In this document: one piece after another, positions 47,666 through 57,034 of the stretch | Numbering within the stretch: position 1 is the stretch's first letter | How the letters are laid out: every line of letters starts with the position of its first letter | Position numbers and translations under genes: made by a program | Source of the DNA: Cecembia lonarensis LW9 | Lineage (GTDB): Bacteria; Bacteroidota; Bacteroidia; Cytophagales; Cyclobacteriaceae | Length of the DNA: 60,553 nt | Assembly: GCF_000298295.1 (NCBI RefSeq) | Contig: NZ_AMGM01000019.1 | Location: forward strand, 1-60,553 | Direction of reading: 5' to 3' | Notes under the pieces: model-generated | Told to the model about the DNA's origin: nothing | Seen by the model: the letters and a program-made list of their open reading frames with translations, nothing else | Database searches by the model: none

Positions 47666-48910
47666 ATGGACCTTTACTCCATGACTAATTTCAAAACAAT
47701 GGAAAACAAAAAAAGGGTAGTCGTAGGACTATCAGGAGGAGTGGACTCCTCGGTTGCAGCTTACCTTCTCAAGGAACAAGGATTTGAAGTCATCGGCATG
47801 TTTATGAAAAACTGGCATGATGAATCCGTTACCATCTCCAATGAATGCCCTTGGATGGAGGATAGTACCGATGCTATGCTGGTAGCTGAAAAATTAGGCA
47901 TTCCTTTTCAGGCCATTGATCTCAGCGAAGAATATAGAGAAAGGATTGTGGATTATATGTTTGCCGAATACGAATCAGGCCGAACGCCAAATCCTGACAT
48001 TCTTTGCAATAGAGAAATCAAATTCGATATTTTTCTAAAAGCAGCCCAAAAGCTAAAAGCTGACTTTGTGGCTACAGGTCATTATTGTCAAAAAGGTGAA
48101 TTGGAAAAAGATGGAAAAACCATTTACCAATTGTTGGCTGGGGCAGACCCCAATAAAGATCAGAGTTATTTTTTATGTCAGTTGAATCAAGAGCAACTGA
48201 CCCAGGCACTTTTTCCGATTGGACACCTCCAAAAATCAGAGGTTAGACAAATTGCGAAAGAGCAGGATTTGATTACGGCTGACAAAAAAGACAGCCAGGG
48301 GCTATGTTTTATTGGGAAAGTCCGACTTCCTGATTTTTTACAGCAGCAGCTTAAACCCAAAAAGGGCAAAATCTTGGTTGTACCTGAAAATTTATCGGTA
48401 TATGATAAACAAAAGATACCAGCTGGACTCGATATAGAAGATTTTGATAATGAAACTTTAGATGCCTTGTGTTTGCCTATTCAATACCATGCAGATCAGG
48501 GTAAAGTCATTGGTGAACACAATGGAGCACATTATTTTACCATTGGACAAAGAAAAGGCCTCCAAGTAGGTGGGACAGGTAAGCCTTTGTTTGTCATTGC
48601 AACGGATACAAGGGAAAACCTGATCTACACTGGATTAGGAGAACATCATCCCGGATTGAACAGGCATGGACTATTCGTGCCCAATAAAGATATTCATTGG
48701 ATCAGGGAAGACCTTTCTCTTCAAGTGGGGAGCTCAGCGAGATACCAGGCCCGAATCAGGTACAGGCAACCATTAACTTGGGCCACTTTAATCATGCGGG
48801 AAAATGGACTTTATGTGATATTTGATGAAACCCAGCGTGGGATTGCCTCAGGTCAGTTTGTGGCTTGGTACAGTGGGTCGGAAAGCATTGGTTCAGGCGT
48901 TATTTGTTAA
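47666..48910 (+). CDS. mnmA: tRNA-specific 2-thiouridylase MnmA
   Basis: 414 residues. N-type ATP pyrophosphatase PP-loop [15 protein letters not shown], catalytic cysteines C114 ([10 protein letters not shown]) and C214 (QGLCFIGKV), with the central and C-terminal beta domains ([15 protein letters not shown]). It transfers sulfur to U34 of tRNA-Lys, Glu and Gln. ATG codons at 47681 and 47699 are alternative starts; the last begins [14 protein letters not shown] and is the most usual family start. A TACCTTTG box is at 47613-47620. The pseudouridine synthase gene follows by 11 bases. Confidence 0.95.
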   Translation: MDLYSMTNFKTMENKKRVVVGLSGGVDSSVAAYLLKEQGFEVIGMFMKNWHDESVTISNECPWMEDSTDAMLVAEKLGIPFQAIDLSEEYRERIVDYMFAEYESGRTPNPDILCNREIKFDIFLKAAQKLKADFVATGHYCQKGELEKDGKTIYQLLAGADPNKDQSYFLCQLNQEQLTQALFPIGHLQKSEVRQIAKEQDLITADKKDSQGLCFIGKVRLPDFLQQQLKPKKGKILVVPENLSVYDKQKIPAGLDIEDFDNETLDALCLPIQYHADQGKVIGEHNGAHYFTIGQRKGLQVGGTGKPLFVIATDTRENLIYTGLGEHHPGLNRHGLFVPNKDIHWIREDLSLQVGSSARYQARIRYRQPLTWATLIMRENGLYVIFDETQRGIASGQFVAWYSGSESIGSGVIC

Positions 48911-48921
48911 ATATTGCGATT

Positions 48922-49626
48922 TTGAGTCAAAAGCTAGAGATTATCTTCGAAGATGACCATTTGATTGCTATCAATAAACCTGCAGGTGTTTTGGTACACA
49001 GAACCAGCCTGGCCAAAGAGGAAGAGGAATTACTGGCAGTTCAAATGCTGAGAAATCAAATCCAAAAGAAGGTTTATCCTCTCCATCGAATTGATAGGCC
49101 TACAAGCGGTGTATTATTATTTGGAAAAGATTCGGAAACCACCTCCATGTTGCAACCGCTTTTCCCAACCGATAAAGTGAACAAGCTGTATTTGAGTGTC
49201 GTCAGAGGGTATGTTTCTGAACATGGCATTATCGAACAACCCCTTAAGAAAAAGCTACATGGTGAATTACAAGAGGCCAAAACGGAATTTTGGAGACTCA
49301 GTCAAACGGAAATCCCTTTTGCTTCTTCCCCTAGGTATTCCACAAGTAGGTATTCTTTAATTAAAGTTTATCCACATACTGGCAGGATGCACCAAATCCG
49401 AAGGCATATGGCCCATGCACGACACTATGTTATTGGGGACAACACCCATGGAGATAATAAGCAGAACAATTTTTTCAGAAGACAATTTGATTTTCATCAC
49501 ATGCTTTTACATGCTTGGAAATTAAACTTTAAGCATCCTCATTCGGAAAAAAATATAACTATTAAAGCGCCTTTACCTCCCTACTTTGAAGCAATCCTAA
49601 AAACACTGGGACTGAACTTCACCTAA
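48922..49626 (+). CDS. RluA/TruC-type pseudouridine synthase
   Basis: 234 residues with a TTG start at 48922, because no ATG is available near mnmA's stop (a TTG further upstream at 48865 would overlap mnmA by 46 bases). RluA-family motifs: INKPAGVLVH, LHRIDRPTSGVLLFGKD (catalytic Asp in HRIDRPTSG) and PHTGRMHQIRRHMAH. The TruC-like size and HRIDRPTSG pattern suggest tRNA U65 modification; this is inference. With mnmA it makes a tRNA-modification pair. Confidence 0.85.
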   Translation: MSQKLEIIFEDDHLIAINKPAGVLVHRTSLAKEEEELLAVQMLRNQIQKKVYPLHRIDRPTSGVLLFGKDSETTSMLQPLFPTDKVNKLYLSVVRGYVSEHGIIEQPLKKKLHGELQEAKTEFWRLSQTEIPFASSPRYSTSRYSLIKVYPHTGRMHQIRRHMAHARHYVIGDNTHGDNKQNNFFRRQFDFHHMLLHAWKLNFKHPHSEKNITIKAPLPPYFEAILKTLGLNFT

Positions 49627-49726
49627 TGTAAAAGACTGCTATTTTGGATTGAATTCAAAAGCCATATAAAAAGCCCCTTGAAAAAAAGTTAATTAGCTAT
49701 ATTAGCCCAATAAACATTCCAAAATC

Positions 49727-51214
49727 ATGATTAGAGAAAAAATAAGCCTGCTTATTCTTGCATCGCTGTTTAGTTTTACAGCGTTTTGCCAGAATGGAAA
49801 AGAGGCCATTGAAGCCAATTTCAATGAAAGAGCAAGTATTTCACACTTTAGGTTCTTGGCCTCTGATGAACTGATGGGAAGAGATCCTATCAGACCTGAG
49901 ATTGATGCTGCTGCCAGATACATTGCCGAACAGTTTTGGAAATATGGGGCTAAAGAAATTCCGGGTGCAAATGGCTATTACCAAAATATACCATTTCGTC
50001 TCTCTTCGCCTCCAAGTATGGGAGAAGTAATTCTGGGAGATCATACTTTTTCTCAGGGAGATGATTTATTGGTTTTGGACGGACCCTCACTGGCAGGTTC
50101 TTACGAACTGGTGGTTCTGGGTTTTGGTTTGGAAAAAGATTATGAGGGGAAAGATGTGCAGGGCAAAATCGTGGTCACCAATGTAGGTGCCCCAAACAGA
50201 TTGAGTCCCTCAGACCTTTTTGCAGCTGGCAGGGAAAAAACAGCCTTGGCCAAACAAAAAGGCGCCATTGGTATCATTGAAATATACAATGTGCCTACAG
50301 TGCCATGGGCTTTGGTATCCAATTTCCTAAACAGGACGCAACTTACAGTAGACACTAATCCAGGCGAAGAAAGTATTCCCTACATATGGCTAAGGGACCT
50401 GAGCAATACCCAAATTAATGCCATTGGGAAAGGAGAAATCACCCAGGCAAAATTCAATATTGCCGGAAAGGTGAATAGAAGCATCATTGGTAAAAATGTA
50501 GTGGCAGTCATTGAAGGTACTGATCCTGTTCTCAAAAACGAATATGTTATGCTTTCTGCCCATTATGATCATATTGGTGTAGGCAGACCCAATGCCGAGG
50601 GGGACTCCATCTACAATGGTGCCAGGGATAATGCCGTTGGAACTGTTGCTGTTATCAATGCTGCCCGGTATTTCGCACAAAACCCACCCAAAAGATCCAT
50701 TTTACTTTGTGCCTGGACTGCAGAAGAAAAGGGGTTACTAGGCAGTGCATATTTTGCTGAAAATCCATTGGTTCCATTAAATCAGATTATTTTTAACTTG
50801 AATATTGACAATGCCGGCTACAATGATACTTCTATAGTAACCGTGGTTGGTTTGGGCAGAACTTCTGCAGATCATTTAATCTCAGAGGCAACTGCTGCTT
50901 TTGGACTGGAAGCCATTGCTGACCCTTCACCAGAGCAGGGGCTTTATGATCGCTCAGACAATGTGAATTTTGCAAGAAAAGGTATCCCGGCTCCTACATT
51001 TAGTCTTGGTTTTACCGCTTTTGATGATGAAATCAGTAGACACTACCACCAACCGTCCGATGAAGTGGACAGTTTCGATTTGGATTATGCGGTATTATAT
51101 TGGAAAAGCTACCTCTTATCAGCAGAAAACATTGCCAATTGGAGTGAAAGACCAAAATGGAATGAGGGAGATAAATATGAAGAGGTAAGCAAAGCCCTTT
51201 ACGGTATCAAATAA
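49727..51214 (+). CDS. M28 family zinc peptidase, exported
   Basis: 495 residues with signal peptide (ISLLILASLFSFTAFCQ). M28 zinc ligands: SAHYDHIGVG (His), NGARDNAVGT (Asp), TAEEKGLLGSAYFAENP (Glu), NLNIDNAGY (Asp) and SRHYHQPSDE (His). A PA-like insert lies around 110-250. Paralogue of the M28 lipoprotein at 30889: both share SIYNGA-DNA and AEE-GL-GSAYFAENP blocks. Probable exported aminopeptidase. Terminator overlaps the next convergent gene. Confidence 0.93.
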   Translation: MIREKISLLILASLFSFTAFCQNGKEAIEANFNERASISHFRFLASDELMGRDPIRPEIDAAARYIAEQFWKYGAKEIPGANGYYQNIPFRLSSPPSMGEVILGDHTFSQGDDLLVLDGPSLAGSYELVVLGFGLEKDYEGKDVQGKIVVTNVGAPNRLSPSDLFAAGREKTALAKQKGAIGIIEIYNVPTVPWALVSNFLNRTQLTVDTNPGEESIPYIWLRDLSNTQINAIGKGEITQAKFNIAGKVNRSIIGKNVVAVIEGTDPVLKNEYVMLSAHYDHIGVGRPNAEGDSIYNGARDNAVGTVAVINAARYFAQNPPKRSILLCAWTAEEKGLLGSAYFAENPLVPLNQIIFNLNIDNAGYNDTSIVTVVGLGRTSADHLISEATAAFGLEAIADPSPEQGLYDRSDNVNFARKGIPAPTFSLGFTAFDDEISRHYHQPSDEVDSFDLDYAVLYWKSYLLSAENIANWSERPKWNEGDKYEEVSKALYGIK

Positions 51215-51220
51215 AAAACC

Positions 51221-51250
51221 AAATCCCAGGCCATCAAGCCTGGGATTTTT
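51221..51250. terminator. Bidirectional terminator
   Basis: AAATCCCAGGC (51221-51231) pairs with GCCTGGGATTT (51238-51248) over a six-base loop; A-run before, T-run after. It covers the stop codon of the convergent BASS gene. Confidence 0.85.
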
Positions 51251-52094
51251 TATTAGCAAAGAAAATGACCAGGGTAGCCGTCATAAACATGATCAGGCTA
51301 TAAATGGCAATTGGAATGGTCATTTCTGAATTTTTCAACAAAGTCGCTGCAATCATTATCCCGAGGGTGCCGTTTTGAATACCTGACTCTATTGAAATCG
51401 TGAGTCTTTGGCGCTTGGGCAAAACAAAAGCTGTAGCAATAAAATAGCCTACCACTAAAGTAAGTACATTCAGGCTGAGCATCACTGGACCTGTGAGGAT
51501 AAAAAAGGCAACAATTGAATCCCTTTCCTTGAGAATGGCAGCCAGAATAATCAAAGTGAAAAATACAGCAGATGCAATCCTTACAGGCCTATCTGCCTTT
51601 TGGGAGAGACCTGGGAATCGCTTCTTTAAAAACATCCCTATAGAAACCGGAATTACTGTAACACCCATGATCTGAATGATTGTTTCACCAATAGGCAAAG
51701 TAATACTCCCTTCTTCTCCAAAGTGCATGATGGCGAAATTGACAATCAAAGGGATGGTAACTATCGTAATGAATGAAGTGACCGCTGTAAGGCTGATAGA
51801 AAGCGCTATATCACCTCGGGATAAATGGGTAATCAGATTGGAAGTGGCCCCGCCAGGGCAAGCGGCAAGGATCATTACCCCAACTGCCAAAGCGCCACTT
51901 AATCCAAAAAGATTTACCAAAGCAAAGCCAAATATGGGTAAAAGAATCAATTGATTGACTAAACCAATCACTCCCGCTTTGGGAAATAAGATAATATTTT
52001 TGAAATCCTTTATACTTAGGGAAAGCCCCATTCCTAGCATGATAAACGCAAGGGCTAAAGGCAAAAACACAGCAGTCAATATACTTTCTTGCAT
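51234..52094 (-). CDS. Bile acid:sodium symporter (BASS) family transporter
   Basis: 286 residues from ATG 52094 (the longer frame begins at 52136 without ATG support). About ten hydrophobic segments. Family motifs: CPGGATSNLITHLSRGDIALSISLTAVTSF (helix 4 Na+ region) and ESGIQNGTLGIMIA (helix 9 cross-over). Substrate in bacteria is often unknown (organic anions, pantothenate or others). It starts four bases after a small minus-strand gene and probably shares its transcript. Confidence 0.9.
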   Translation of the reverse strand: MQESILTAVFLPLALAFIMLGMGLSLSIKDFKNIILFPKAGVIGLVNQLILLPIFGFALVNLFGLSGALAVGVMILAACPGGATSNLITHLSRGDIALSISLTAVTSFITIVTIPLIVNFAIMHFGEEGSITLPIGETIIQIMGVTVIPVSIGMFLKKRFPGLSQKADRPVRIASAVFFTLIILAAILKERDSIVAFFILTGPVMLSLNVLTLVVGYFIATAFVLPKRQRLTISIESGIQNGTLGIMIAATLLKNSEMTIPIAIYSLIMFMTATLVIFFANKKSQA

Positions 52095-52098
52095 AAGG

Positions 52099-52326
52099 TT
52101 AGGGTTTATTGGAAGTGAAATTTTTAAGGATTTCAAGCATGTTTTTATGAAGAATTGGTGCAGTCTCCGGTCCTACGGAATTAATCTCCCTTTCTTCGAA
52201 GTTTTTGTAAGAAATATTTAAATTATTATCCGGATGTCGGTCCTGAAATTTAAAAAAGGTATATACAAGAAGAAATAGAACAAAAGCGCTAAAAATAATT
52301 AAAGAAACCCGGGCATATTTTTTCAT
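52099..52326 (-). CDS. Small membrane-anchored protein, unknown
   Basis: 75 residues from ATG 52326 (longer frame to 52395 is possible). One transmembrane helix near the N terminus (VSLIIFSAFVLFLLVYTFF) and a polar tail with no recognised domain. Placed directly upstream of the BASS transporter, so perhaps co-expressed. Family unknown. Confidence 0.55.
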   Translation of the reverse strand: MKKYARVSLIIFSAFVLFLLVYTFFKFQDRHPDNNLNISYKNFEEREINSVGPETAPILHKNMLEILKNFTSNKP

Positions 52327-52449
52327 TCTGTAACCATTAAAGGGCAATCCACCTAAGATAGCAATCTGTAATATAAAGACAAAAATCAAAATCAATTAGA
52401 ATTGAACAATGGCAAATTTTTAATCGTAATATTGTTAAATTTCTAGGGT

Positions 52450-53040
52450 ATGGAATTACGTAAACCGATATTGATAGCCATGATTTTGCTTTCAAGCTGT
52501 ATTGAACAGCAAGCCTTACTACCAGTTGGAACTGAATTACTTAAAAACACGGATTTTTCCAATAGCATGGACAATGTTTCTCCATGGGTCCCTATTGGCT
52601 CTCCAGGATTTAGCCTCGGAATAAGTGATGATGTGTTTAGGTCTGGCAGCCGGTCTGTGTTCATTGAGAATAGAGATATTTTCAATGAAAATACGGGAAC
52701 TTGGACTCAGGTATATAATAGAAACCTACCTAAGCCAGGTCAAACCGTTAGGCTTCGGGCGTTTTTAAAAGGGGAAGATATTAGGTTATTTACACCAAAT
52801 AGTAATGTTTTTATTTCATTGAGGTTTTCCCCTGTACAGGATAGCCGGGGCTCATTGGCTGGCCGGTTTATCACTTCACAACAGCAAATCAGGGTAGAAG
52901 GTACTTTTGATTGGCGGCCAATAGATTTGGTAGTTAACAGTGTACCTGAAGATGTAGAATCTTTATCTGTATTTCTGGTTATGGGGCAAAGGGTAACAGG
53001 AAAAATTTATTTTGACGATGTAACCCTGACTGTAGAATAA
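52450..53040 (+). CDS. Lipoprotein with carbohydrate-binding-like beta-sandwich
   Basis: 196 residues. Lipobox signal (PILIAMILLSSCIEQ). The mature part reads like a CBM4/9/22-type jelly roll: ELLKNTDFSNSMDNVSPWV, SGSRSVFIENRDIF, TWTQVYNRNLPKPGQTVRLRAFLKGEDIR and FDWRPIDLVVNSVPEDVESLSVFLVMGQRVTGKIYFDDVTLTVE. The N-F-W-x-V and YFDDVTL signatures match. A free-standing lipid-anchored carbohydrate- or protein-binding module with no enzyme attached; ligand unknown. Its stop is one base before the convergent acyltransferase stop. Confidence 0.75.
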   Translation: MELRKPILIAMILLSSCIEQQALLPVGTELLKNTDFSNSMDNVSPWVPIGSPGFSLGISDDVFRSGSRSVFIENRDIFNENTGTWTQVYNRNLPKPGQTVRLRAFLKGEDIRLFTPNSNVFISLRFSPVQDSRGSLAGRFITSQQQIRVEGTFDWRPIDLVVNSVPEDVESLSVFLVMGQRVTGKIYFDDVTLTVE

Positions 53041-53041
53041 T

Positions 53042-53602
53042 TTAACGAATTCCCTTTTCAGGATACTTGGCAGTTACTGTCCTGCCAAAAACCATCATTT
53101 CTTCAATCTGCTCTTGCATCAGACCATTTGGATAAATTACCGGTCCTATCCCGGCTTCTTTCTTTTTATAATCCAGGTAGCCGACAACGATTGGCACATC
53201 TGCACCTAACGCCACATGGTAAAACCCGGTCTTCCATTTTGGCGCGTAACTTCTTGTACCCTCCGGAGTCACCATGATAACCAATTCTTCCGCTTCTTTC
53301 AGCATATTGGTCATGGCTTCTGTGTAGGTTTGCTTTCGACCTCCTGGAATTCTTTTTCTATCAATAGCAATTCCACCCAGAGATTTTATCAGCCAACCTA
53401 AAGGGCCTACCATGACTTCTTTTTTAATGGTAAATCGTACTGGAATATCCATCAGGTAAAATGCTGCCCTTGCATAGAGTAAATCCCAATTACTGGTATG
53501 CGGAATCGCAATTAGCACTGCTTTTTTCACACCCTTAGGCCAGCCGATATTTAGCTTCCATCCTGAAATCCAAAAAACAAACCTGGACAATAACTTCATC
53601 AT
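53042..53602 (-). CDS. PlsC-type 1-acylglycerol-3-phosphate acyltransferase-like
   Basis: 186 residues. The acyltransferase motif HTSNWD (H-x4-D) is present, with FTIKKEVMVGPLGWLIKSLGGIAIDR (motif II) and VTPEGTRSYAPKWKTGFYHVALGADVPIVVGYLD (motif III, EGTR). Shorter than PlsC (about 245), so a variant acyltransferase. Its ATG overlaps the patatin stop by four bases; third gene of the MBL-patatin-acyltransferase operon. Confidence 0.9.
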   Translation of the reverse strand: MMKLLSRFVFWISGWKLNIGWPKGVKKAVLIAIPHTSNWDLLYARAAFYLMDIPVRFTIKKEVMVGPLGWLIKSLGGIAIDRKRIPGGRKQTYTEAMTNMLKEAEELVIMVTPEGTRSYAPKWKTGFYHVALGADVPIVVGYLDYKKKEAGIGPVIYPNGLMQEQIEEMMVFGRTVTAKYPEKGIR

Positions 53603-54396
53603 GCTTTTACTTTTGTTTTTAAAGCCAATTCACTGATTTCTTTGTTTTCATCTATATAGGATAAAGCCGTTTCATAACCACTTTGAAAGATTTCCTGCGC
53701 TTTTTTGATATCAAAAACACCATACTTGGCCAGCCCCTTGGGTTCTATAAAAAAATCACATTTATCCTTTCTGCTATAAACATTGTAATTCATGGACATG
53801 ATTACAGTTCTTTCAATTAGGCTTTTGATGTTTTTGATATTATGTTCAACCGGGAGATGATTGCAATTCACTCCAATTATCACATCACATACACCATCTA
53901 GCGGTTCCACGGGCAGGTTATTCAAAACCCCTCCATCCACATAATAATGCTTCCCGATGGCTATGGGGTCAAACATACCGGGTATACAAGAAGAAGCCAT
54001 CAATGGTTTGATCAGCTCTCCTTCTGAAAAATAAACCACCTTGGCACGTTTGATATCAGTAACAGCTACGGTCATGGGCAATTGAAGTGACTCAAATGAA
54101 TTCTCAGGAAGATACTTTTTAAAAAGTTCTTCAACAGTGTCCATTTTGAGTATCCCAGTCCAACTAATGGCAGGCCTCAAAAACTTAAAGTAATTTGTTT
54201 TGACGATGATTTCGAGAATTTCATCAGGGTGATGACCAGCAGCATATAGTGTTCCTGCAATGGCACCGGCACTGCTGCCACTGATTCTATTGGGAAATAT
54301 TCCCCTTTGATTGAGTGCTTTCAAAACACCAAGGTGGGAAATTCCTCTCACACCACCGCCTGAAAGGGCGATGCCTATTTTTTTATCAGAGTTCAT
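53599..54396 (-). CDS. Patatin-like phospholipase
   Basis: 265 residues. Patatin motifs in order: IALSGGGVRGISHLGVLKAL (oxyanion hole), ISGSSAGAIAGTLYA (nucleophile Ser in GSSAG) and YVDGGVLNNLPVEPL (catalytic Asp in DGG). No signal peptide, so cytoplasmic or membrane-facing. Probable phospholipase A or lipid hydrolase. Overlaps the MBL gene at one end (11 bases) and the acyltransferase gene at the other, so the three are co-translated; together they may deacylate and reacylate lipids. Confidence 0.92.
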   Translation of the reverse strand: MNSDKKIGIALSGGGVRGISHLGVLKALNQRGIFPNRISGSSAGAIAGTLYAAGHHPDEILEIIVKTNYFKFLRPAISWTGILKMDTVEELFKKYLPENSFESLQLPMTVAVTDIKRAKVVYFSEGELIKPLMASSCIPGMFDPIAIGKHYYVDGGVLNNLPVEPLDGVCDVIIGVNCNHLPVEHNIKNIKSLIERTVIMSMNYNVYSRKDKCDFFIEPKGLAKYGVFDIKKAQEIFQSGYETALSYIDENKEISELALKTKVKA

Positions 54397-55237
54397 CCAA
54401 GGAGAATGTTTGGTCTAATCTAACACCTTTTTCCGTCATTTTAACTGTACAGCATTCGTTGATAGGGTCATGCTCTAAAAATATAACATACTGATTGAGG
54501 GCCGCTTCTTCAAGAAAATGTCTTTTTTCCTCTAGGGTTATCAAGGGTCTGGTGTCATAGCCCATGACATAAGGTAAAGGGATATGGCCTACTGAGGGCA
54601 GCAAATCCGCAGCAAATATCAGCGTATGCCCTTTATAGGAAATTTTTGGTATCATTTGTTTATCGGTATGACCATCTGCAGTAAAAAACTCGAATCCATT
54701 CATAAGTTTTCTTTCTTGTAAATCCAAAAAAGAAAGCTGACCGCTATCCTGCATGGGTAGAATATTTTCTTTCAAAAAAGAGGCTTTCTCCCTTGCATTA
54801 GGCTGTGTTGCCCAATCCCAATGATTTTTATTGGTCCAGTACCTGGCGTTTGGAAAGGTCATTTCAAATTGTGAGGCATCATGATTTTTGTACCGCACCC
54901 CTCCTCCACAATGATCAAAATGCAAATGGGTAAGAAAGTTATCCGTAATGTCATTAAATGAAAAACCTTTCTCACGTAAAGACTTTTCCAAGTTATCTTC
55001 TCCATGAAGATAATAATGAGAGAAAAATTTAGCATCCTGTTTATCTCCTATCCCATTATCAATAAGGATAAGCTTATCTCCAATCTCCACCAATAGGCAG
55101 CGCATGGCCCAAGTACAAAGGTTGTTTGCATCGGCTGGATTAGTCCTTGACCAAAGCACCTTAGGAACTACACCAAACATGGCCCCACCATCAAGTTTAA
55201 AAAATCCAGTATTAATTACATGTAATTTCATGATCAT
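54386..55237 (-). CDS. MBL-fold metallo-hydrolase
   Basis: 283 residues. Metallo-beta-lactamase fold: LLVEIGDKLILIDNGIGDK, zinc motif THLHFDHCGG (HxHxDH), later ligands in TADGHTDKQM, TLIFAADLLPSVGHIPLP and FLEHDP. Substrate not known; lactonase, phosphodiesterase or thioester types are possible. First of three overlapping genes with patatin and acyltransferase. Start ATG at 55237 (or 55231). Confidence 0.9.
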   Translation of the reverse strand: MIMKLHVINTGFFKLDGGAMFGVVPKVLWSRTNPADANNLCTWAMRCLLVEIGDKLILIDNGIGDKQDAKFFSHYYLHGEDNLEKSLREKGFSFNDITDNFLTHLHFDHCGGGVRYKNHDASQFEMTFPNARYWTNKNHWDWATQPNAREKASFLKENILPMQDSGQLSFLDLQERKLMNGFEFFTADGHTDKQMIPKISYKGHTLIFAADLLPSVGHIPLPYVMGYDTRPLITLEEKRHFLEEAALNQYVIFLEHDPINECCTVKMTEKGVRLDQTFSLDEL

Positions 55238-55247
55238 CTATTGCATG

Positions 55248-55308
55248 AAAATTCCCACATTTTTTGGCTAAGAAATACTTTTCCTTAAAAAAAATGTGGG
55301 AATTTTTA
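55248..55308. terminator. 18-bp hairpin terminator between accA and the MBL operon
   Basis: AAAATTCCCACATTTTTT (55248-55265) pairs exactly with its reverse complement (55289-55306), 23-base loop. Past it the minus-strand operon begins. Confidence 0.75.
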
Positions 55309-55318
55309 TTTATCGGGC

Positions 55319-56266
55319 TTATTCTACAAATACTCCCATAGAACAGAACTTATCAATACGCTGATCTATTCTTTTCTCCGGTTTAATTTTATCCAATTCT
55401 TTCAATGCCTCCAAAATAGTAGCCTTCAGTGTCTTGGCCATGGCTTTCATATCTTTATGGGCTCCCCCCAAAGGCTCTTCAATAATACCATCAATAAGCC
55501 CATTTTTCTGCATGTCTGTGGCTGTAAGTTTGAGAGCCTCTGCAGCCTGTTCCTTATAATCCCAGCTTCTCCATAAAATAGAAGAACAGGATTCGGGAGA
55601 GATCACTGAATACCATGTATTTTCAAGCATATACACCCTGTCGCCAATGGCTATACCTAATGCACCACCTGAGGCACCTTCACCAATAATGATACAGATT
55701 ACAGGTACTTTAAGCATGAACATTTCTTTGAGGTTCCTAGCTATGGCTTCACCTTGTCCTCTTTCTTCGGCTTCTAGGCCAGGAAAAGCACCTGGCGTGT
55801 CAATGAGGGTTACAATGGGTTTGCCAAATTTTTCGGCCATTTTCATCAACCTTAAAGCTTTTCTATATCCTTCGGGATTGGCCATTCCAAAATTACGCTC
55901 CTGACGTTGCTTGGTATTCCTTCCCTTTTGTTGACCAATGAACATTACTGTCCGCCCCTCAATATCACCTATTCCACCAATCATGGCTTTGTCGTCTTTT
56001 ACTGTACGGTCTCCATGAAGCTCGATAAAGTCACTCGTGATTTCATAAATATAATCCAAGGAATAAGGTCTATCCGCATGCCTTGATAATTGCACACGCT
56101 GCCATCTGGTTAAATTTTGGAAAGTTTCTTTTTTCAAAGTCTGAATCTTTTCTTCCAACGACTGAATATCGGTAGATAAATCAATATTTTTACCTTTAGC
56201 TAAATCTTTCATTTCCTGAAGTTTCAGCTCCAAATCAGCAATTGGTTTTTCGAATTCTAATAGCAT
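55319..56266 (-). CDS. accA: Acetyl-CoA carboxylase carboxyltransferase subunit alpha
   Basis: 315 residues from ATG 56266 (an in-frame TTG at 56290 lies beside a TATCTTTG box, 56288-56295 minus strand). Family motifs: an N-terminal [17 protein letters not shown] coiled coil, [79 protein letters not shown] and [20 protein letters not shown]. With AccD it forms the carboxyltransferase step of malonyl-CoA formation. Alone; a strong terminator follows. Confidence 0.96.
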   Translation of the reverse strand: MLLEFEKPIADLELKLQEMKDLAKGKNIDLSTDIQSLEEKIQTLKKETFQNLTRWQRVQLSRHADRPYSLDYIYEITSDFIELHGDRTVKDDKAMIGGIGDIEGRTVMFIGQQKGRNTKQRQERNFGMANPEGYRKALRLMKMAEKFGKPIVTLIDTPGAFPGLEAEERGQGEAIARNLKEMFMLKVPVICIIIGEGASGGALGIAIGDRVYMLENTWYSVISPESCSSILWRSWDYKEQAAEALKLTATDMQKNGLIDGIIEEPLGGAHKDMKAMAKTLKATILEALKELDKIKPEKRIDQRIDKFCSMGVFVE

Positions 56267-56459
56267 ACTTGGTTTATTTGAATAGGACAAAGATAAAAAT
56301 AATCCTAGTAAGAAAAATTTTTAATTTTTAGCTTATCCAAAATCATGGAAATCACAAAACCATTTCAAATGATTTTTAAAATGATTTAAGGAAACCAATT
56401 TTATTATATTGAAATAGAACCACATAGTAAATATTTGTATATTTTTTTAAAAGCAGCTT

Positions 56460-56489
56460 TTGCAATAATAAGATGAATGACTACCTTTG
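56460..56489 (+). promoter_or_regulatory. Bacteroidetes promoter for the tRNA-Asp pair
   Basis: TTG (56460-56462), 19-base spacer, TACCTTTG (56482-56489). The first tRNA begins 23 bases downstream. Confidence 0.7.
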
Positions 56490-56511
56490 CAGCACTTCAA
56501 AAGGAAGTCAT

Positions 56512-56585
56512 GGAGCGGTAGTTCAGCTGGTTAGAATGCCTGCCTGTCACGCAGGAGGTCGCGGGTTCGAGTCCCGTCCGTTCCG
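56512..56585 (+). tRNA. tRNA-Asp (anticodon GTC), first copy
   Basis: 74 bases. Acceptor GGAGCGG/CCGTTCC, anticodon stem CCTGC/GCAGG with loop CTGTCAC, T-arm GCGGG-TTCGAGT-CCCGT, discriminator G. Anticodon GTC. A near-identical copy follows 45 bases later. Confidence 0.97.
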
Positions 56586-56630
56586 CTTAGAAATCAAGAA
56601 CTTTATGAAGTTCTATATTTAAAATAAAAT

Positions 56631-56704
56631 GGAGTGGTAGTTCAGCTGGTTAGAATGCCTGCCTGTCACGCAGGAGGTCGCGGGTTCGAGTCCCGTCCAT
56701 TCCG
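56631..56704 (+). tRNA. tRNA-Asp (anticodon GTC), second copy
   Basis: 74 bases, same cloverleaf as the first. It differs at position 5 of the acceptor, where GGAGTGG/CCATTCC replaces GGAGCGG/CCGTTCC, a compensatory change that keeps the pair. Confidence 0.97.
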
Positions 56705-56706
56705 CA

Positions 56707-56738
56707 AAACCTCAGTTAGAAGCTGAGGTTTTTTTTTG
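56707..56738 (+). terminator. tRNA-Asp terminator
   Basis: AAACCTCAG (56707-56715) pairs with CTGAGGTTT (56723-56731), followed by a run of T. Confidence 0.85.
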
Positions 56739-57034
56739 TAAATCGCTATCCTTTTGTACCTGCTTTTAAGCCTAATTAATTTAAAGGGAATTTCCACAAT
56801 ATATTTAACTCGAATAATCACTTCGGTTCGAAGGTATCGATGAAAAGAATAATCAAAAATTAAGCGAATGAAGAATGATCATTCTTTATGGTGAATGGGG
56901 CAATTTCAGTTAAAGGATTGATTATGTCCACTGTCAACTGTGTCATAAGAACTCATAATAACCTGGCCCTGACGTTGAAATTCTAATGAATACCCCGGTT
57001 TTAATCTTTATAAGTTGACATTTTAGCAAAAAAA
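56739..57034. other. Non-coding stretch with a 16-bp palindrome
   Basis: No supported ORF. The perfect palindrome AAGAATGATCATTCTT lies at 56871-56886, next to related GAATGA words. Otherwise nothing recognised. Confidence 0.4.
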
